DNA of 64,000 nucleotides from Oceanobacter kriegii DSM 6294 (GCF_000422845.1 NZ_KE383932.1:186070-250069); one strand, 5' to 3'. Counted from the first letter of the stretch, positions 43,862 through 54,089 are shown. Made by a program: numbers and translations. Notes: generated from the sequence alone by a model not told the origin.

Positions 43862-44755
43862 TTACGACTGGGTTGGGGGCGTCAGTATCACGGCCTCGCC
43901 GGTTTGCAGGTGGCCGTCCTGCTTTTCAGACACGCTGGAAATGGCCAGTCCGGCGTTGTCGTACCAGGCAATCAGCTCAGCGACATTACGGCCGTCTGCA
44001 TTGCTGACGTTCATGGGTAGGGCGATTTCAACCGTCATGGATTCGTTGCTCAGCTGCACGGCGGTCAGTTGTTTCTTGGTTTTGCCCAGATACTCCAGTC
44101 GGGCAACCACTTCCTGTCCGGTGTAGCAGCCTTTCTTGAAGTTAATGCCACCGGCCAGCCCCCAACCGGCGTGCTGAGGCACCCACTTTTCCGATGATTC
44201 GGCAGTTACCCACACCAGACCCAGTGCCATATCGGCTTGCAACCATCGGCTATGGATATTGCTGTTATCGTCTTCCGGCTGCTGTTCAGCGTCCGCTTCT
44301 GACCATAACTCGCTACGGCCGTCCGGCCACTCAATACGAATGGCGTCGTCATCCCAATGGATGTCGGCAGCGGCTGTCTCCAGATCTCCTCGGGCATCAA
44401 CCAGAGTGGTGCTCAGTGGCTCGGCGGCTTCCTGGTCGTTGGCCAACGTGCCAACAACCGCGAGGTTGGATACTTCCAGAGTGGTTTTGTAGAACACCGC
44501 GTACTTGCTCAGGTGTTGCTTCAGTACCTCTGCAACATCGCGGCTCAGGCGCAGGTAGAAGTTGTCGTCCTGACGGGCAATCAGGAAGTTCGCCACCATG
44601 CGCCCCTTGGCGGTACAGCAGGCGCCCAGTTGCCAATGCTGCTCGTCCATTTTCATGACGTCACAGGTCAACTGCCCTTGCAGTAGTTTGGCTGAATCCT
44701 TGCCGCGAACGGTGAGGATGGCAAATTCTGGCAGCGAGGCGGTGAGTACCGTCAT
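43862..44755 (-). CDS. ygfZ: tRNA-modifying protein YgfZ (folate-binding)
   Basis: YgfZ is a folate-dependent protein needed for Fe-S cluster enzymes such as MiaB. The 297-residue product has the glycine-cleavage T-protein fold and the diagnostic motif KKGCYTGQEVVARLEYLGK near 207-225, with LQGQLTCDVMKM near the N-terminus. It diverges from sdhE, as in E. coli and Pseudomonas. Its stop lies 23 bp from the convergent HIBCH-like gene. Confidence 0.93.
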   Translation of the reverse strand: MTVLTASLPEFAILTVRGKDSAKLLQGQLTCDVMKMDEQHWQLGACCTAKGRMVANFLIARQDDNFYLRLSRDVAEVLKQHLSKYAVFYKTTLEVSNLAVVGTLANDQEAAEPLSTTLVDARGDLETAAADIHWDDDAIRIEWPDGRSELWSEADAEQQPEDDNSNIHSRWLQADMALGLVWVTAESSEKWVPQHAGWGLAGGINFKKGCYTGQEVVARLEYLGKTKKQLTAVQLSNESMTVEIALPMNVSNADGRNVAELIAWYDNAGLAISSVSEKQDGHLQTGEAVILTPPTQS

Positions 44756-44914
44756 AACAACTCCGGGTGGCTAAGAACAATCTGTCAGTCGACGCAAGGC
44801 TCCGCTGCGTCAGTGCACCGGATTGTTGCATGTCCTGATGTGGGGGCAAGTGATGATTTTTCAACACAGCATGCAATCCCTGACGTTATAATGACGCTCA
44901 AACAGGAGGCCAAT

Positions 44915-45175
44915 GTGACTGACAATATTGAACAAAAACGCCTGCGCTGGCACAGCCGTCGCGGCATGCTGGAACTGGATGTGCTGTTGATTCCCTTTAT
45001 CGACGAAGCCTACGAACAACTGGCAGACGACGATAAGAAGCTCTATAAAGTGTTGCTGGATCAGGAAGACACCGATCTGTTTGCCTGGTTTCTGGAGCGT
45101 GTTGAGCCAGAAGACAGCGGTTTGCAACGCATTGTGACCCTGGTTCTGGAGCATGCCCGCAGCCGCGGCGCTTGA
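44915..45175 (+). CDS. sdhE: succinate dehydrogenase flavinylation factor SdhE
   Basis: SdhE helps covalent attachment of FAD to SdhA. The 86-residue protein has the conserved KRLRWHSRRGMLELDVLL at residues 8-25, in which RGMLE is the hallmark, and the usual five-helix length. GTG at 44915 is taken as start since AGGAGG sits exactly 5 bp before it; the ATG at 44891 would put that site inside the gene. It overlaps ygfX by 23 bp. Confidence 0.92.
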   Translation: MTDNIEQKRLRWHSRRGMLELDVLLIPFIDEAYEQLADDDKKLYKVLLDQEDTDLFAWFLERVEPEDSGLQRIVTLVLEHARSRGA

Positions 45176-45611
45176 TTGGCAACTGCGCCGCTCCAGACTT
45201 CAAAATCGTCTGGATGCGCTGGCGCTGTTGATTCTTCTGATCACCTGTGGGGCGGTGTTTGGCGCCTGGGCCGCGATGGCTCTGGCAGTCGTTATTCTGC
45301 TCACAGGTGGTTGTCTGAGGCGATTTGTTCGCCCGGTGGTTCGGCTGCGGCTGAACACGCCCTCTGGCACGGGCGTGCCGCTATTACGTTTACACACTCA
45401 GGATTTGGCTGACTGGCAGTTGATTCGGGAAGACGGTTCCTGCACAACCGTGCGTTGGCGTGTCGGTTCTGTTCGACGGTCGCAGGTGTTGTTGCTGCGC
45501 TATGGAATCTGGCCGTGGCAGGGGCTGATTATTCGGCCGGACTGCTTTGCCAACCCGCAGGATTACCGCACGTTAGTGCGCGCCTTGTACGGCAATCCCG
45601 CGCTGGGCTGA
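45153..45611 (+). CDS. YgfX-like inner-membrane protein
   Basis: A 152-residue protein with two adjacent membrane segments (about residues 23-52, LALLILLITCGAVFGAWAAMALAVVILL), followed by a soluble part. This gene order, overlapping sdhE, is that of E. coli ygfYX, in which YgfX was described as a toxin-like inhibitor of cell division. Sequence similarity beyond topology and context is weak, so the functional label is uncertain. Confidence 0.75.
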   Translation: MPAAAALDWQLRRSRLQNRLDALALLILLITCGAVFGAWAAMALAVVILLTGGCLRRFVRPVVRLRLNTPSGTGVPLLRLHTQDLADWQLIREDGSCTTVRWRVGSVRRSQVLLLRYGIWPWQGLIIRPDCFANPQDYRTLVRALYGNPALG

Positions 45612-45619
45612 AGAAGGGC

Positions 45620-45660
45620 AGGGCTGAAGCAGTTGCTTGCAGGCAGGCTGCTTCAGCCCT
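45620..45660. terminator. hairpin between convergent ygfX-like and nadB genes
   Basis: AGGGCTGAAGCAG pairs perfectly with CTGCTTCAGCCCT (13 bp) around a 15-base loop. A T-run is lacking, so it may be a weak terminator or an end-stabilising structure. Confidence 0.55.
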
Positions 45661-45680
45661 TACATAAAGGGCTTGGGAAC

Positions 45681-47306
45681 TCAGATTTCGCCAAGCTCTG
45701 TCGGGTGTTTGGAGCTGAGGACGGTATCGAAGGCTTTCGGCAAGGCTTTCGGGTAGTCGCGGCTGTAGTGCAGGCCACGGCTTTCCTTGCGGTGCATTGC
45801 CGAGCGAATGATGATCTCCGCCACATCAACCAGATTCCGCAATTCCAGCAAATCCGCAGTCACGCGGTAGTTGCTGTAGAACTCCTGAATTTCCTGACGC
45901 AGCAGGTTTACCCGGTGCTTGGCTCGAACCAGTCGTTTGGTGGTGCGCACAATACCCACGTAGTCCCACATAAAGGCTCGCAGTTCTTCCCAGTTGTGGG
46001 AAATCACCACGTCTTCATCGGAGTCGGTCACCAGGCTGGCATCCCAGGCCGGAACGGCCGGGGTTTCTTCCTGCTGATCCAACATTTCCTGAATGTGTGA
46101 CGCCGCCGAGCGCGCATACACCAGACATTCCAGTAGTGAGTTGGAGGCCAGTCGATTGGCGCCGTGTAGGCCGGTACAAGCGGTTTCGCCGATGGCGTAC
46201 AAGCCATCGATGTCGGTGCGCCCAAAGTGATCCGTTACCACGCCGCCACAGGTGTAGTGGGAGGCTGGCACAATCGGGATCGGCTCTTTGGTGATGTCGA
46301 TGCCGAGTTCCAGACAGTGGTCATGGATGGTCGGGAAGTGCTGACGAATGAAGTCGGCCGGTTTATGGCTGATGTCCAGATACAGACACTCAGCCCCCAG
46401 ACGTTTCATTTCATGGTCGATGGCGCGGGCCACAATGTCGCGCGGGGCCAGCTCGCCACGGGGATCAAACTGATCCATAAAGCGTTCGCCGTTTGGCAGC
46501 TTGAGCTGACCACCTTCACCACGCACCGCCTCGCTGATCAGGAACGAGGTCGACTCCGGATGGTAAAGGCAGGTTGGGTGAAACTGGTTGAATTCCATAT
46601 TGGCAACCCGACAGCCGGCGCGCCATGCCATCGCAATGCCGTCGCCCGAAGCGGTGTCCGGGTTGGTGGTGTAAACGTATACCTTGCTGGCGCCACCGGT
46701 GGCCAAAATGGTCGCACGGGCAGTGATCGAGACCACCTGATTGCTGCTTTTATCGAGGAAGTAGGCACCAATGCAGCCCTGACCATCGAGACCGAGCTTT
46801 TCCCGGGTAATCAGGTCCACGGCAATGTATTGATGCAACAGGTGCAGGTTCGGACGTTCCTGGGCGCGTTTGATCAGGGTTTCGGAAATGGCCAGTCCGG
46901 TGGCATCGGCGGCGTGAATGATTCGGCGGGCGCTGTGACCACCTTCACGGGTCAGGTGGAAACGCTGGTCACCGCCTTGTTCGGCCAAGCCGTCGAGGGT
47001 GAAGGGAACGCCCATGTCGATCAGCCATTGAATGGCTGATGCCGAGTTTTCTACGGTAAAGCGTACCGCGCTCTCGTCGCACAGTCCGGCACCGGCAATC
47101 AGGGTGTCGTTGACGTGGGCGTCGACGCTGTCGGTTTCATCCAGAACCCCTGCAACGCCCCCTTGTGCCCAGCGGGTGGAACCGCTGTCGAGCCGCTCTT
47201 TGCTGATCACGGCAACCTGCAGGTCTTCCGGCAGGGAAAGGGCAAGAGTCAGACCAGCGGCACCACTGCCAATGATCAGTACGTCATAGGTTAACAATTC
47301 GCTCAT
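45681..47306 (-). CDS. nadB: L-aspartate oxidase (NadB)
   Basis: NadB oxidises L-aspartate to iminoaspartate, first step of de novo NAD synthesis. The 541-residue flavoprotein has the FAD-binding [11 protein letters not shown] at residues 13-23, [12 protein letters not shown], the substrate loop with [22 protein letters not shown], and [23 protein letters not shown], where the last block is diagnostic. It diverges from the sigma factor gene, as in Pseudomonas. nadA and nadC are not in the window. Confidence 0.95.
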   Translation of the reverse strand: MSELLTYDVLIIGSGAAGLTLALSLPEDLQVAVISKERLDSGSTRWAQGGVAGVLDETDSVDAHVNDTLIAGAGLCDESAVRFTVENSASAIQWLIDMGVPFTLDGLAEQGGDQRFHLTREGGHSARRIIHAADATGLAISETLIKRAQERPNLHLLHQYIAVDLITREKLGLDGQGCIGAYFLDKSSNQVVSITARATILATGGASKVYVYTTNPDTASGDGIAMAWRAGCRVANMEFNQFHPTCLYHPESTSFLISEAVRGEGGQLKLPNGERFMDQFDPRGELAPRDIVARAIDHEMKRLGAECLYLDISHKPADFIRQHFPTIHDHCLELGIDITKEPIPIVPASHYTCGGVVTDHFGRTDIDGLYAIGETACTGLHGANRLASNSLLECLVYARSAASHIQEMLDQQEETPAVPAWDASLVTDSDEDVVISHNWEELRAFMWDYVGIVRTTKRLVRAKHRVNLLRQEIQEFYSNYRVTADLLELRNLVDVAEIIIRSAMHRKESRGLHYSRDYPKALPKAFDTVLSSKHPTELGEI

Positions 47307-47387
47307 CTTATAGGGATGCTATCTGTCGATTTGCCTCTATAATGCCAGCCCTTGATGAGCCAGAACAACGATTGTGAATTTTTATGT

Positions 47388-47414
47388 GAACTTTCGTGAA
47401 ATGGCCGGGTCACT
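47388..47414 (+). promoter_or_regulatory. candidate sigma-E autoregulatory promoter
   Basis: GAACTT (47388-47393) followed after 16 bp by TCACT resembles the sigma-E/AlgU consensus GAACTT-N16-TCTGA in its -35 and start of the -10. It lies 86 bp before the rpoE ATG. Family members often autoregulate this way. Confidence 0.45.
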
Positions 47415-47499
47415 AATACTGAGCCAACACATGGAGGCCTTAAAAGTGACCAGCGCAGCGATAATGAAGAAAGAGCCTATGAGGGCATCGGAATCCGGC

Positions 47500-48087
47500 A
47501 TGACAGATAACAAAACAACAGATCGACAGTTGGTCGCACGAGTCCAGAAAGGGGACCGTCGCGCATTCGATTTGTTGGTGCTGAAATACCAGCATCGCAT
47601 TTTGTCTTTGGTTGGACGTTTCATTTCAGATTTTGCTGAGGCGCAGGATGTCACTCAGGAAGCCTTCGTGAAAGCCTATAAGGCGCTTCCGAACTTTCGT
47701 GGCGAAAGCGCTTTCTATACCTGGATGTACCGCATTGCGGTAAACACAGCCAAGAATCATCTGGTCAGTCGTGGCCGTAAAACCCCAACCCAGGACATCG
47801 ATCCTGATGACGCGGAGTTTTTCGGCGACTACAGTCCAATGAAGGACATCGACACACCTGACGGTCTGCTGCAACGCGACCAGTTGCGTGATGTGGTGTT
47901 CAAGGCCATCGACGATCTCCCAGACGATCTGCGTATGGCAATCACTCTGCGTGAAATGGACGGCTTGAGTTACGAGGAAATTGCAGAGGCAATGGAATGT
48001 CCTATTGGTACCGTACGTTCCCGAATTTTCCGGGCGCGTGAGGCGATAGATAAGAAAATGCAGCCACTTGTAATGGCGACTGCTTGA
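47500..48087 (+). CDS. rpoE: envelope-stress sigma factor RpoE/AlgU
   Basis: An extracytoplasmic-function sigma factor for cell-envelope stress. The 195-residue protein has sigma region 2 (RRAFDLLVLKYQHRILSLVGRFISDFAEAQDVTQEAFVKAYKALPNFRGESAFYTWMYRIAVNTAKNHL, about residues 21-90) and region 4 (SYEEIAEAMECPIGTVRSRIFRAREAI). The start used is ATG 47500, which aligns with AlgU; an earlier ATG in frame gives a 42-residue extension without family support. It heads the operon rpoE-mucA-mucB-rseC-mucD. Confidence 0.95.
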   Translation: MTDNKTTDRQLVARVQKGDRRAFDLLVLKYQHRILSLVGRFISDFAEAQDVTQEAFVKAYKALPNFRGESAFYTWMYRIAVNTAKNHLVSRGRKTPTQDIDPDDAEFFGDYSPMKDIDTPDGLLQRDQLRDVVFKAIDDLPDDLRMAITLREMDGLSYEEIAEAMECPIGTVRSRIFRAREAIDKKMQPLVMATA

Positions 48088-48107
48088 CGTTCTGGAAGGT
48101 ATTGGTA

Positions 48108-48809
48108 ATGAACGATCGCATGAATGAATCCCTGTCTGCATTGATTGACGGGGAAGCTGATGAGCTTGAAGTACGGCGTCTCCTGAATGAAGTTGAACAG
48201 GATGACGAGTTGCGTGAGCGTTGGTCCCGCTATCAGATGATGGGTTCCCTGCTGCGTGAAGAGCCAACCATGATGGTTGACCTCTCAAAGGGCATTATGC
48301 AGGCCATTGATGGCGAACCAATGGACGAAGTACCGGCTCGTGAACGCGCCGCTACCGCAGGGTCTGATGTGGTCGCTACCACTGAAACCCGTTCAGGCAC
48401 CTGGAAGCAGGGCTGGATTGCATCCGGTGCTGTGGCCGCGTCTGTGACACTGGCCGTTCTGCTGGGTGTGCGGGTTGTAGATGACAACATGCTGGGTAAT
48501 GGCGGTGCTGCCATGGTTGCCCAGTCTGCTCCACAGGCGGTGATGCCGCTTGAGTCTGCAGCGGTTGCTGGTTCTGACATCGTTCCGGTCAGTCAGCAAA
48601 CCATTGCACCGGCTCAGCTGTCTGTCGCCTCTGCTGATGGCAGCCTGATGGCCAGTGATTCTGACCTGACCGAAGACCAGCTGCGTGATGCGCAAAACCG
48701 TTTGCAGGAATACGTTCTGCAGCACAGCGAACATGCGGTGATGAACTCAGGTCGTGGGCTGATGCCTTTCGCCCGGGTCACCAACTTTGAGCAGGGCGGA
48801 GAAGAGTAG
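48108..48809 (+). CDS. mucA: anti-sigma factor MucA/RseA
   Basis: Holds RpoE inactive at the inner membrane until regulated proteolysis releases it. The 233-residue protein has the N-terminal RseA domain (MNESLSALIDGEADELEVRRLL at the start), one membrane segment near 104-125 (GWIASGAVAASVTLAVLLGVRV) and a periplasmic tail. ATG 48108 follows an AAGG-type ribosome site and gives the family N-terminus. It lies 20 bp after rpoE and 2 bp before mucB. Confidence 0.93.
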   Translation: MNDRMNESLSALIDGEADELEVRRLLNEVEQDDELRERWSRYQMMGSLLREEPTMMVDLSKGIMQAIDGEPMDEVPARERAATAGSDVVATTETRSGTWKQGWIASGAVAASVTLAVLLGVRVVDDNMLGNGGAAMVAQSAPQAVMPLESAAVAGSDIVPVSQQTIAPAQLSVASADGSLMASDSDLTEDQLRDAQNRLQEYVLQHSEHAVMNSGRGLMPFARVTNFEQGGEE

Positions 48810-48811
48810 TA

Positions 48812-49840
48812 GTGAAGTTCGCCTGGATCGGCATATGTGCTGCAGTGATGTTTTCTGCTGCGGCTCATGCCTCTGAAGCAGTCGATGTGTCGGCCTCGCC
48901 GGTTTCAGACTCTGAGCAGAAACCCAGGCAATGGCTACAGCGTATGGCGGACGCCATCAAGCACGAGAATTATCAGGGCGTGTTGGTGTTCGGCAATAAC
49001 AAGGCCTGGCACACGTTATCCGTAAACCATGCGATTATTGATGGCGTGGAGTACGAAAAAATCAGTCACCTGACCGGTATGCCTCGCGAGATCGTTCGCA
49101 ATGGCTCGACGGTGACTTATGATCAGGCGGGTATCTCTTCGGTATTCCGTGATCAGGGTTCGCAGCTCCTTTCGGGCGTTGATCCTGATACTCCCACTCT
49201 GGATGAGTTCTATCGTCTGGATGTTTCTTCCAAAGCTGGCCGGGTGGCCGGGCACACAGCCATCAAACTGAAAATTCGCCCTGTCGATGAATATCGCTTT
49301 GGCCAGAATCTGTGGCTCGATGCGGACACCGGTTTGTTGCTGCGTTCGGACTTGTTGGATAAAAACAACAAGTTACTGGAGCGCTATCAGTTTGCTCAGG
49401 TAGACATTGGCAAGCCACAAACCATTGCTGACTTTGAATCGGCTAACGTGGTGCCTTTGACGACGTCTCTTACAGACGCTCAGGCCCATAACTTGGCGGG
49501 CAACGTTGCCGGTGGCGTGCAGGAACTGGCGATTACCAAACCGTCCAACTGGTATCCGGAATGGGTGCCGCCGGGCTTTTCCCTGACGGGCAGCCGGGTG
49601 GGTCAGCAAAGTGGCGAAACCGCCATGTACTCTGATGGCCTGACGGCATTTACCCTGTTTGTTGATCCGATCGAGCACGAAGCCATCCCGAATTTCAGCA
49701 AGCGCTGGGGGGCAACCTGCGCGGTTGTCAGACACCAGCAGCTTGGTGATGCCAATATGCGCATCACCGTTGTAGGCGAGCTGCCGGTTCAGGCAGCGCA
49801 AAAAATTGCATCTTCTGTCCGGTTTCGTGACAAAAACTGA
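48812..49840 (+). CDS. mucB: sigma-E regulatory protein MucB/RseB
   Basis: A periplasmic protein that binds MucA/RseA and protects it from cleavage, sensing mislocalised lipoproteins or LPS. The 342-residue product has a signal peptide (about 20 residues, AAAHA), the RseB N-terminal lipid-binding domain (LQRMADAIKHENYQGVLVFG) and a C-terminal domain starting near NWYPEWVPPGFSL. Start is GTG at 48812, directly after mucA. Confidence 0.93.
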   Translation: MKFAWIGICAAVMFSAAAHASEAVDVSASPVSDSEQKPRQWLQRMADAIKHENYQGVLVFGNNKAWHTLSVNHAIIDGVEYEKISHLTGMPREIVRNGSTVTYDQAGISSVFRDQGSQLLSGVDPDTPTLDEFYRLDVSSKAGRVAGHTAIKLKIRPVDEYRFGQNLWLDADTGLLLRSDLLDKNNKLLERYQFAQVDIGKPQTIADFESANVVPLTTSLTDAQAHNLAGNVAGGVQELAITKPSNWYPEWVPPGFSLTGSRVGQQSGETAMYSDGLTAFTLFVDPIEHEAIPNFSKRWGATCAVVRHQQLGDANMRITVVGELPVQAAQKIASSVRFRDKN

Positions 49841-49857
49841 CCATCGGTTCTGAATAC

Positions 49858-50319
49858 ATGGCGCAAGAAAGTGTCTTAGTGGCTGACGTAGGCGATGGCG
49901 GCGTTTGGGTTGAGTCGGTGCAGCGTTCCTCGTGTGGAAGCTGCCAGGCAAAATCCGGCTGCGGCCAGTCTGCGCTGGAAAGTATCGGACGCCCTGTTCG
50001 ATTGTGGGTTGCCACCGACCTCAAACTGGAGGCTGGCCAACAGGTAACTCTGGACCTTCCCGATGGAAGCCTGATGAGCAGTGCACTGGCACTCTACGGA
50101 ATCCCCATGGTGGGGCTGATTCTGGGTGCCGTTGCCGGCCAGACGGCAGGGGGCGAATCGGCCTCCATGCTGGTGGGCTTATTGGGGCTATTATTTGGTT
50201 TTGGCGCTGCCCGTTGGTTGTCTAACCAGCGTAAAGGGCAATGGCTACCCCGAATAGTCGCGGTCGCTGAACCGGGCACTACAATGACAATAACAGCTTC
50301 GGAGCATCTAAAGGGTTGA
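49858..50319 (+). CDS. rseC: RseC/MucC family protein
   Basis: A 153-residue protein with an N-terminal cysteine cluster (Cys26, Cys29, Cys35 in the pattern SCGSCQAKSGC) and two membrane segments (about 78-95 and 103-120). RseC homologues link envelope stress and reduction of the SoxR iron-sulfur cluster. It is the fourth gene of the operon and its stop lies 2 bp before the mucD start. Confidence 0.9.
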   Translation: MAQESVLVADVGDGGVWVESVQRSSCGSCQAKSGCGQSALESIGRPVRLWVATDLKLEAGQQVTLDLPDGSLMSSALALYGIPMVGLILGAVAGQTAGGESASMLVGLLGLLFGFGAARWLSNQRKGQWLPRIVAVAEPGTTMTITASEHLKG

Positions 50320-50321
50320 AT

Positions 50322-51710
50322 ATGAGCAAGTTCTTCCGTTTGTTTGTACCTGTTTTTCTGGTGGTTATGACGGCCACTGCCAACGCCAGCCTGCCGGACT
50401 TTCGGGATCTGGTGAAAGAAACCTCTCCCGCCGTCGTCAATATCAGTACCATCCAGCACGTCCAGTCGACGGCCTACAGCGACCGTTACGGGGTGCCGGA
50501 AGACATGCCGGAAATTTTCCGCCACTTCTTTGGTGCGCCTGGCCAAAGCCCACGCGGTGAGCAGGAAAAAACCTCACTGGGCTCCGGCTTTATCGTTTCC
50601 AAAGACGGCTACATCCTGACCAATAACCACGTCATCGACGGTGCTGATGAAATCATCGTGCGGCTTAACGACCGTCGTGAGCTGGATGCCAAACTGATCG
50701 GTGCTGATCCAAGTACCGATTTGGCGGTTCTGAAAGTCGAGGCAGATGATCTGCCAATTGTTGAATTGGGCAATTCCGACGCACTGGAAGTCGGTGAGTG
50801 GGTGGTTGCGATTGGATCGCCATTCGGCTTCGACTACTCCGTGACCGCTGGCATCGTCAGTGCCAAGGGCCGCAGCCTACCGAACGAAAACTACGTACCG
50901 TTTATTCAGACCGACGTTGCCATCAATCCGGGTAACTCCGGTGGCCCGCTGTTTAACCTCGACGGCGAAGTCGTAGGTATCAATTCCCAGATTTACACCC
51001 GCTCGGGTGGCTTTATGGGGGTCTCTTTTGCCATCCCGATCAATGTCGCGATGGACGTTGCTGATCAGCTGAAATCCACCGGTAAGGTCAGCCGCGGCTG
51101 GCTCGGTGTGGTGATTCAGGAAGTCAGCAAGGATCTGGCGGAATCCTTTGGTCTGGACAAGGCCGCTGGTGCATTGGTCGCCCAGGTCGTGCCGGGCAGC
51201 CCTGCTGACAAGGCCGGTTTGAAAAGTGGCGATATCATCACTGCCTTCAATGGTGAGCCTATTTATCTGTCTTCCGACTTGCCGCACCAGGTGGGCCGAG
51301 TGAAGCCGGGTAAGGTAGCCAAGGTCGATCTGGTTCGTAACGGCAAGCGCAAGCGTCTGAACGTTGAAATTGGTGTGCTGGCCGACGCTGATGGTCACGG
51401 CTCTGGTAGCCAGTTGCCACCGAATGAATACGAAAGCGAGCGCATGGGCGTGGTGGTTGCCAACCTGGAAGATGAACAGCGTCGTAAGCTCGGCTTCGAC
51501 GGCGTGGCCGTGCAGTCTGTCACTGATGGTCCTGCGGCGGTATCCGGTCTGGTGAAGGGCGACATCATCACCATGATTCATGGCGAAACCATCAACGATA
51601 TCGACGACTTCAAACAGGCCGTGGGTAATCTGCCGGGTGATCGCAGTGTGCCGATGCGCATTGTGCGTCGCGGTTCGGCGCTGTTTATTCCATTGCGTGT
51701 GCCGGAATAA
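50322..51710 (+). CDS. mucD: periplasmic serine protease MucD/DegP (DegQ family)
   Basis: A 462-residue DegP-type protease and chaperone. Signal peptide to about residue 23 (ANA/SLP). Protease domain: catalytic His in LTNNHVIDGA, Asp in STDLAVLK, Ser in NPGNSGGPLFN. Two PDZ domains follow (about 255-345 and 365-455). The order sigma factor-anti-sigma-MucB-RseC-protease matches Pseudomonas. ATG 50322 is preferred to TTG 50316 because AAAGGG is correctly spaced from it. Confidence 0.95.
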   Translation: MSKFFRLFVPVFLVVMTATANASLPDFRDLVKETSPAVVNISTIQHVQSTAYSDRYGVPEDMPEIFRHFFGAPGQSPRGEQEKTSLGSGFIVSKDGYILTNNHVIDGADEIIVRLNDRRELDAKLIGADPSTDLAVLKVEADDLPIVELGNSDALEVGEWVVAIGSPFGFDYSVTAGIVSAKGRSLPNENYVPFIQTDVAINPGNSGGPLFNLDGEVVGINSQIYTRSGGFMGVSFAIPINVAMDVADQLKSTGKVSRGWLGVVIQEVSKDLAESFGLDKAAGALVAQVVPGSPADKAGLKSGDIITAFNGEPIYLSSDLPHQVGRVKPGKVAKVDLVRNGKRKRLNVEIGVLADADGHGSGSQLPPNEYESERMGVVVANLEDEQRRKLGFDGVAVQSVTDGPAAVSGLVKGDIITMIHGETINDIDDFKQAVGNLPGDRSVPMRIVRRGSALFIPLRVPE

Positions 51711-51747
51711 CCACCACTGGCGTTAGTCATTCCCTGTGTTCCAGGGG

Positions 51748-51783
51748 AAACAACACAGGCAGCTTCGGCTGCCTTTGTTGTTT
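51748..51783. terminator. rho-independent terminator after mucD
   Basis: AAACAACACAGGCAGC and GCTGCCTTTGTTGTTT pair with one mismatch around a TTCG tetraloop, ending in TTT. It closes the sigma-factor operon. Confidence 0.88.
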
Positions 51784-51917
51784 ATGGGGTTTTGTCTGGC
51801 GTGGTATTTGGAGCCGTCGGACAGCCAGATTCCGACTCGGTTGGTCATGGATTAGCCTTGAGGCCCGCTTTCAAGTAGAATTCTCGCCCATTTTGTTTGT
51901 TCTTCTGGAAGTATTTT

Positions 51918-53717
51918 GTGAGCCACCTGGACCGAATTCGTAATTTCTCCATCATTGCCCACATCGACCACGGCAAATCGACCCTGTCTGACCGTTTTAT
52001 TCAGGTGTGTGGTGGTTTGAGTGACCGTGAAATGCAGCAGCAAGTGCTGGATTCCATGGATATCGAGCGTGAACGCGGCATCACGATCAAGGCCCAGAGC
52101 GTTACGCTGGACTACAAGGCCAAAGACGGTAACACCTACCAGCTGAACTTCATTGATACACCGGGACACGTGGACTTCAGCTATGAAGTATCCCGCTCGC
52201 TGTATGCCTGTGAAGGTGCGCTGCTGGTGGTTGATGCCGCTCAGGGTGTGGAAGCGCAATCCGTTGCCAACTGCTACACCGCCATTGAGCAAGGTCTGGA
52301 AGTACGTCCGGTACTGAACAAAATGGACTTGCCACAAGCCGAACCAGAACGTGTGGCGCAGGAAATTGAAGAAATCATTGGTCTTGATGCCATGGACGCT
52401 GTGCGCTGTAGCGCCAAGAGCGGCCTGAACATTGAAGACGTGCTGGAAGATCTGGTGGCCAACGTACCGGCACCGGAAGGTGATATTGATGCACCGTTGC
52501 AGGCGCTGATCATCGACTCCTGGTTCGACCCTTACCTGGGCGTTGTGTCCCTGATTCGTGTGAAAAACGGCTCGATTCGCAAAGGCGACAAGATTCGCCT
52601 GAAGAGCACCGGCAAGGATCACGGCGTTGATGGCGTGGGTATCTTCACACCAAAACGCAAGGAAACCGGCGAGCTGCGCACCGGCGAAGTGGGCTACATG
52701 GTTGCCGGCATCAAAGACATTCATGGCGCCCCGGTGGGTGACACCATTGTGTCTTCCAAGCACCCGGACACGGCCCCGATCCCGGGTTTCCAGAAGGTCA
52801 AGCCGCAGGTATACGCCGGTTTGTTCCCGGTCAGCTCCGACGACTTCGAAGACTTCCGTGACGCGTTGGAAAAACTGTCCCTGAATGACGCCTCGCTGTT
52901 CTACGAGCCAGAAAGCTCCGATGCCCTGGGCTTCGGTTTCCGCTGTGGCTTCCTTGGCATGCTGCACATGGAGATCATTCAGGAACGTCTGGAACGTGAA
53001 TACGACCTTGACCTGATCACCACGGCGCCAACGGTAATCTACGAAGTTGTTAACAAGAAAGGCGAGAAGCTCGAAGTCGATAACCCGTCGAAGTTGCCAG
53101 ACGCAGGCAGCATCGAAACCATGTACGAGCCGATTGCCGAATGTAACATCCTGGTGCCGCAGGAACATTTGGGCAACGTGATTACCCTCTGTGTGGAAAA
53201 GCGTGGCGTACAGATGGACATGCAATACACAGGCAGTCAGGTGTCCCTGCGTTATGAAATCCCGATGGCCGAAGTGGTGATGGACTTCTTCGACCGTCTG
53301 AAGTCATGCAGCCGTGGTTTTGCCTCGCTGGACTACAACTTCAAACGCTTCCAGGAAGCGCCACTGGTACGTCTGGACGTGCTGGTTAACGGTGAGCGCG
53401 TAGATGCGCTGGCGGTGATCATGCACCGTGACAACGTACGCCGTCGTGGTAATTCCCTGACCGAAAAAATGAAAGAGCTGATTCCGCGTCAGATGTTCGA
53501 CGTGGCGATTCAGGCCGCCGTCGGTAACCAGGTAGTAGCACGTACCACCATCAAGGCAATGCGTAAGAACGTACTGGCCAAGTGTTACGGCGGTGACGTC
53601 AGCCGTAAGAAGAAACTGCTGCAGAAGCAGAAAGAAGGTAAGAAACGTATGAAGCAGATTGGTAGCGTGGAAATTCCTCAGTCTGCGTTCCTGGCCGTGC
53701 TCAAGGTAGATGATTAA
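51918..53717 (+). CDS. lepA: elongation factor 4 (LepA)
   Basis: A ribosome-associated GTPase of 599 residues, the standard length. G1 is AHIDHGKST at 14-22, G3 DTPGHVDF, G4 NKMDLP. The C-terminal domain has the LepA-specific end ([18 protein letters not shown], near the C-terminus). The GTG at 51918 gives the normal start [12 protein letters not shown]. It heads the run lepA-DUF4845-rnc-era-recO. The usual next gene lepB is missing. Confidence 0.97.
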   Translation: MSHLDRIRNFSIIAHIDHGKSTLSDRFIQVCGGLSDREMQQQVLDSMDIERERGITIKAQSVTLDYKAKDGNTYQLNFIDTPGHVDFSYEVSRSLYACEGALLVVDAAQGVEAQSVANCYTAIEQGLEVRPVLNKMDLPQAEPERVAQEIEEIIGLDAMDAVRCSAKSGLNIEDVLEDLVANVPAPEGDIDAPLQALIIDSWFDPYLGVVSLIRVKNGSIRKGDKIRLKSTGKDHGVDGVGIFTPKRKETGELRTGEVGYMVAGIKDIHGAPVGDTIVSSKHPDTAPIPGFQKVKPQVYAGLFPVSSDDFEDFRDALEKLSLNDASLFYEPESSDALGFGFRCGFLGMLHMEIIQERLEREYDLDLITTAPTVIYEVVNKKGEKLEVDNPSKLPDAGSIETMYEPIAECNILVPQEHLGNVITLCVEKRGVQMDMQYTGSQVSLRYEIPMAEVVMDFFDRLKSCSRGFASLDYNFKRFQEAPLVRLDVLVNGERVDALAVIMHRDNVRRRGNSLTEKMKELIPRQMFDVAIQAAVGNQVVARTTIKAMRKNVLAKCYGGDVSRKKKLLQKQKEGKKRMKQIGSVEIPQSAFLAVLKVDD

Positions 53718-53729
53718 GGTACTCGACCG

Positions 53730-54089
53730 ATGAAACGACAATCCGGAATGTCCATGATGGGCTTTATGGCCCTGCTGTTGGGTGTCGGTGTGGCAATCAA
53801 ACTCAGTATGGCGATTGTGCCTATGTACTGGGATAACCGTTTGCTACAACAGGTGATCAGCACCATGCACGAATCCCGTTCCGTTAACTCGGCGTCGACC
53901 ATCAAACAGGTGCGCGCGGTGTTTCAGGACCGGATTCGTTCCAACAACCTCAACATCCCGCTGGACAATCTGGAAGTCAAACGCGGCCGTAACAAGCTGA
54001 CCGTAAACCTCAACTACGAGGTGCGCGGTCATCTGGTCGCCAACCTGTTTGCGGTTGGCCAATTTTCCGTACATGAAGAATTCGAATAA
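53730..54089 (+). CDS. DUF4845 membrane protein
   Basis: A 119-residue protein with an N-terminal pilin-like hydrophobic segment (about 7-32, MSMMGFMALLLGVGVAIKLSMAIVP) and a short periplasmic domain. The DUF4845 family normally sits between lepB and rnc. The present copy starts 13 bp after lepA and ends directly before the GTG of rnc. Function unknown. Confidence 0.88.
   Translation: MKRQSGMSMMGFMALLLGVGVAIKLSMAIVPMYWDNRLLQQVISTMHESRSVNSASTIKQVRAVFQDRIRSNNLNIPLDNLEVKRGRNKLTVNLNYEVRGHLVANLFAVGQFSVHEEFE

Noticed and set aside
51852-53225. 457-codon open frame antisense to lepA
   Set aside because: It is a mirror of lepA codon use; lepA is certain and full length.
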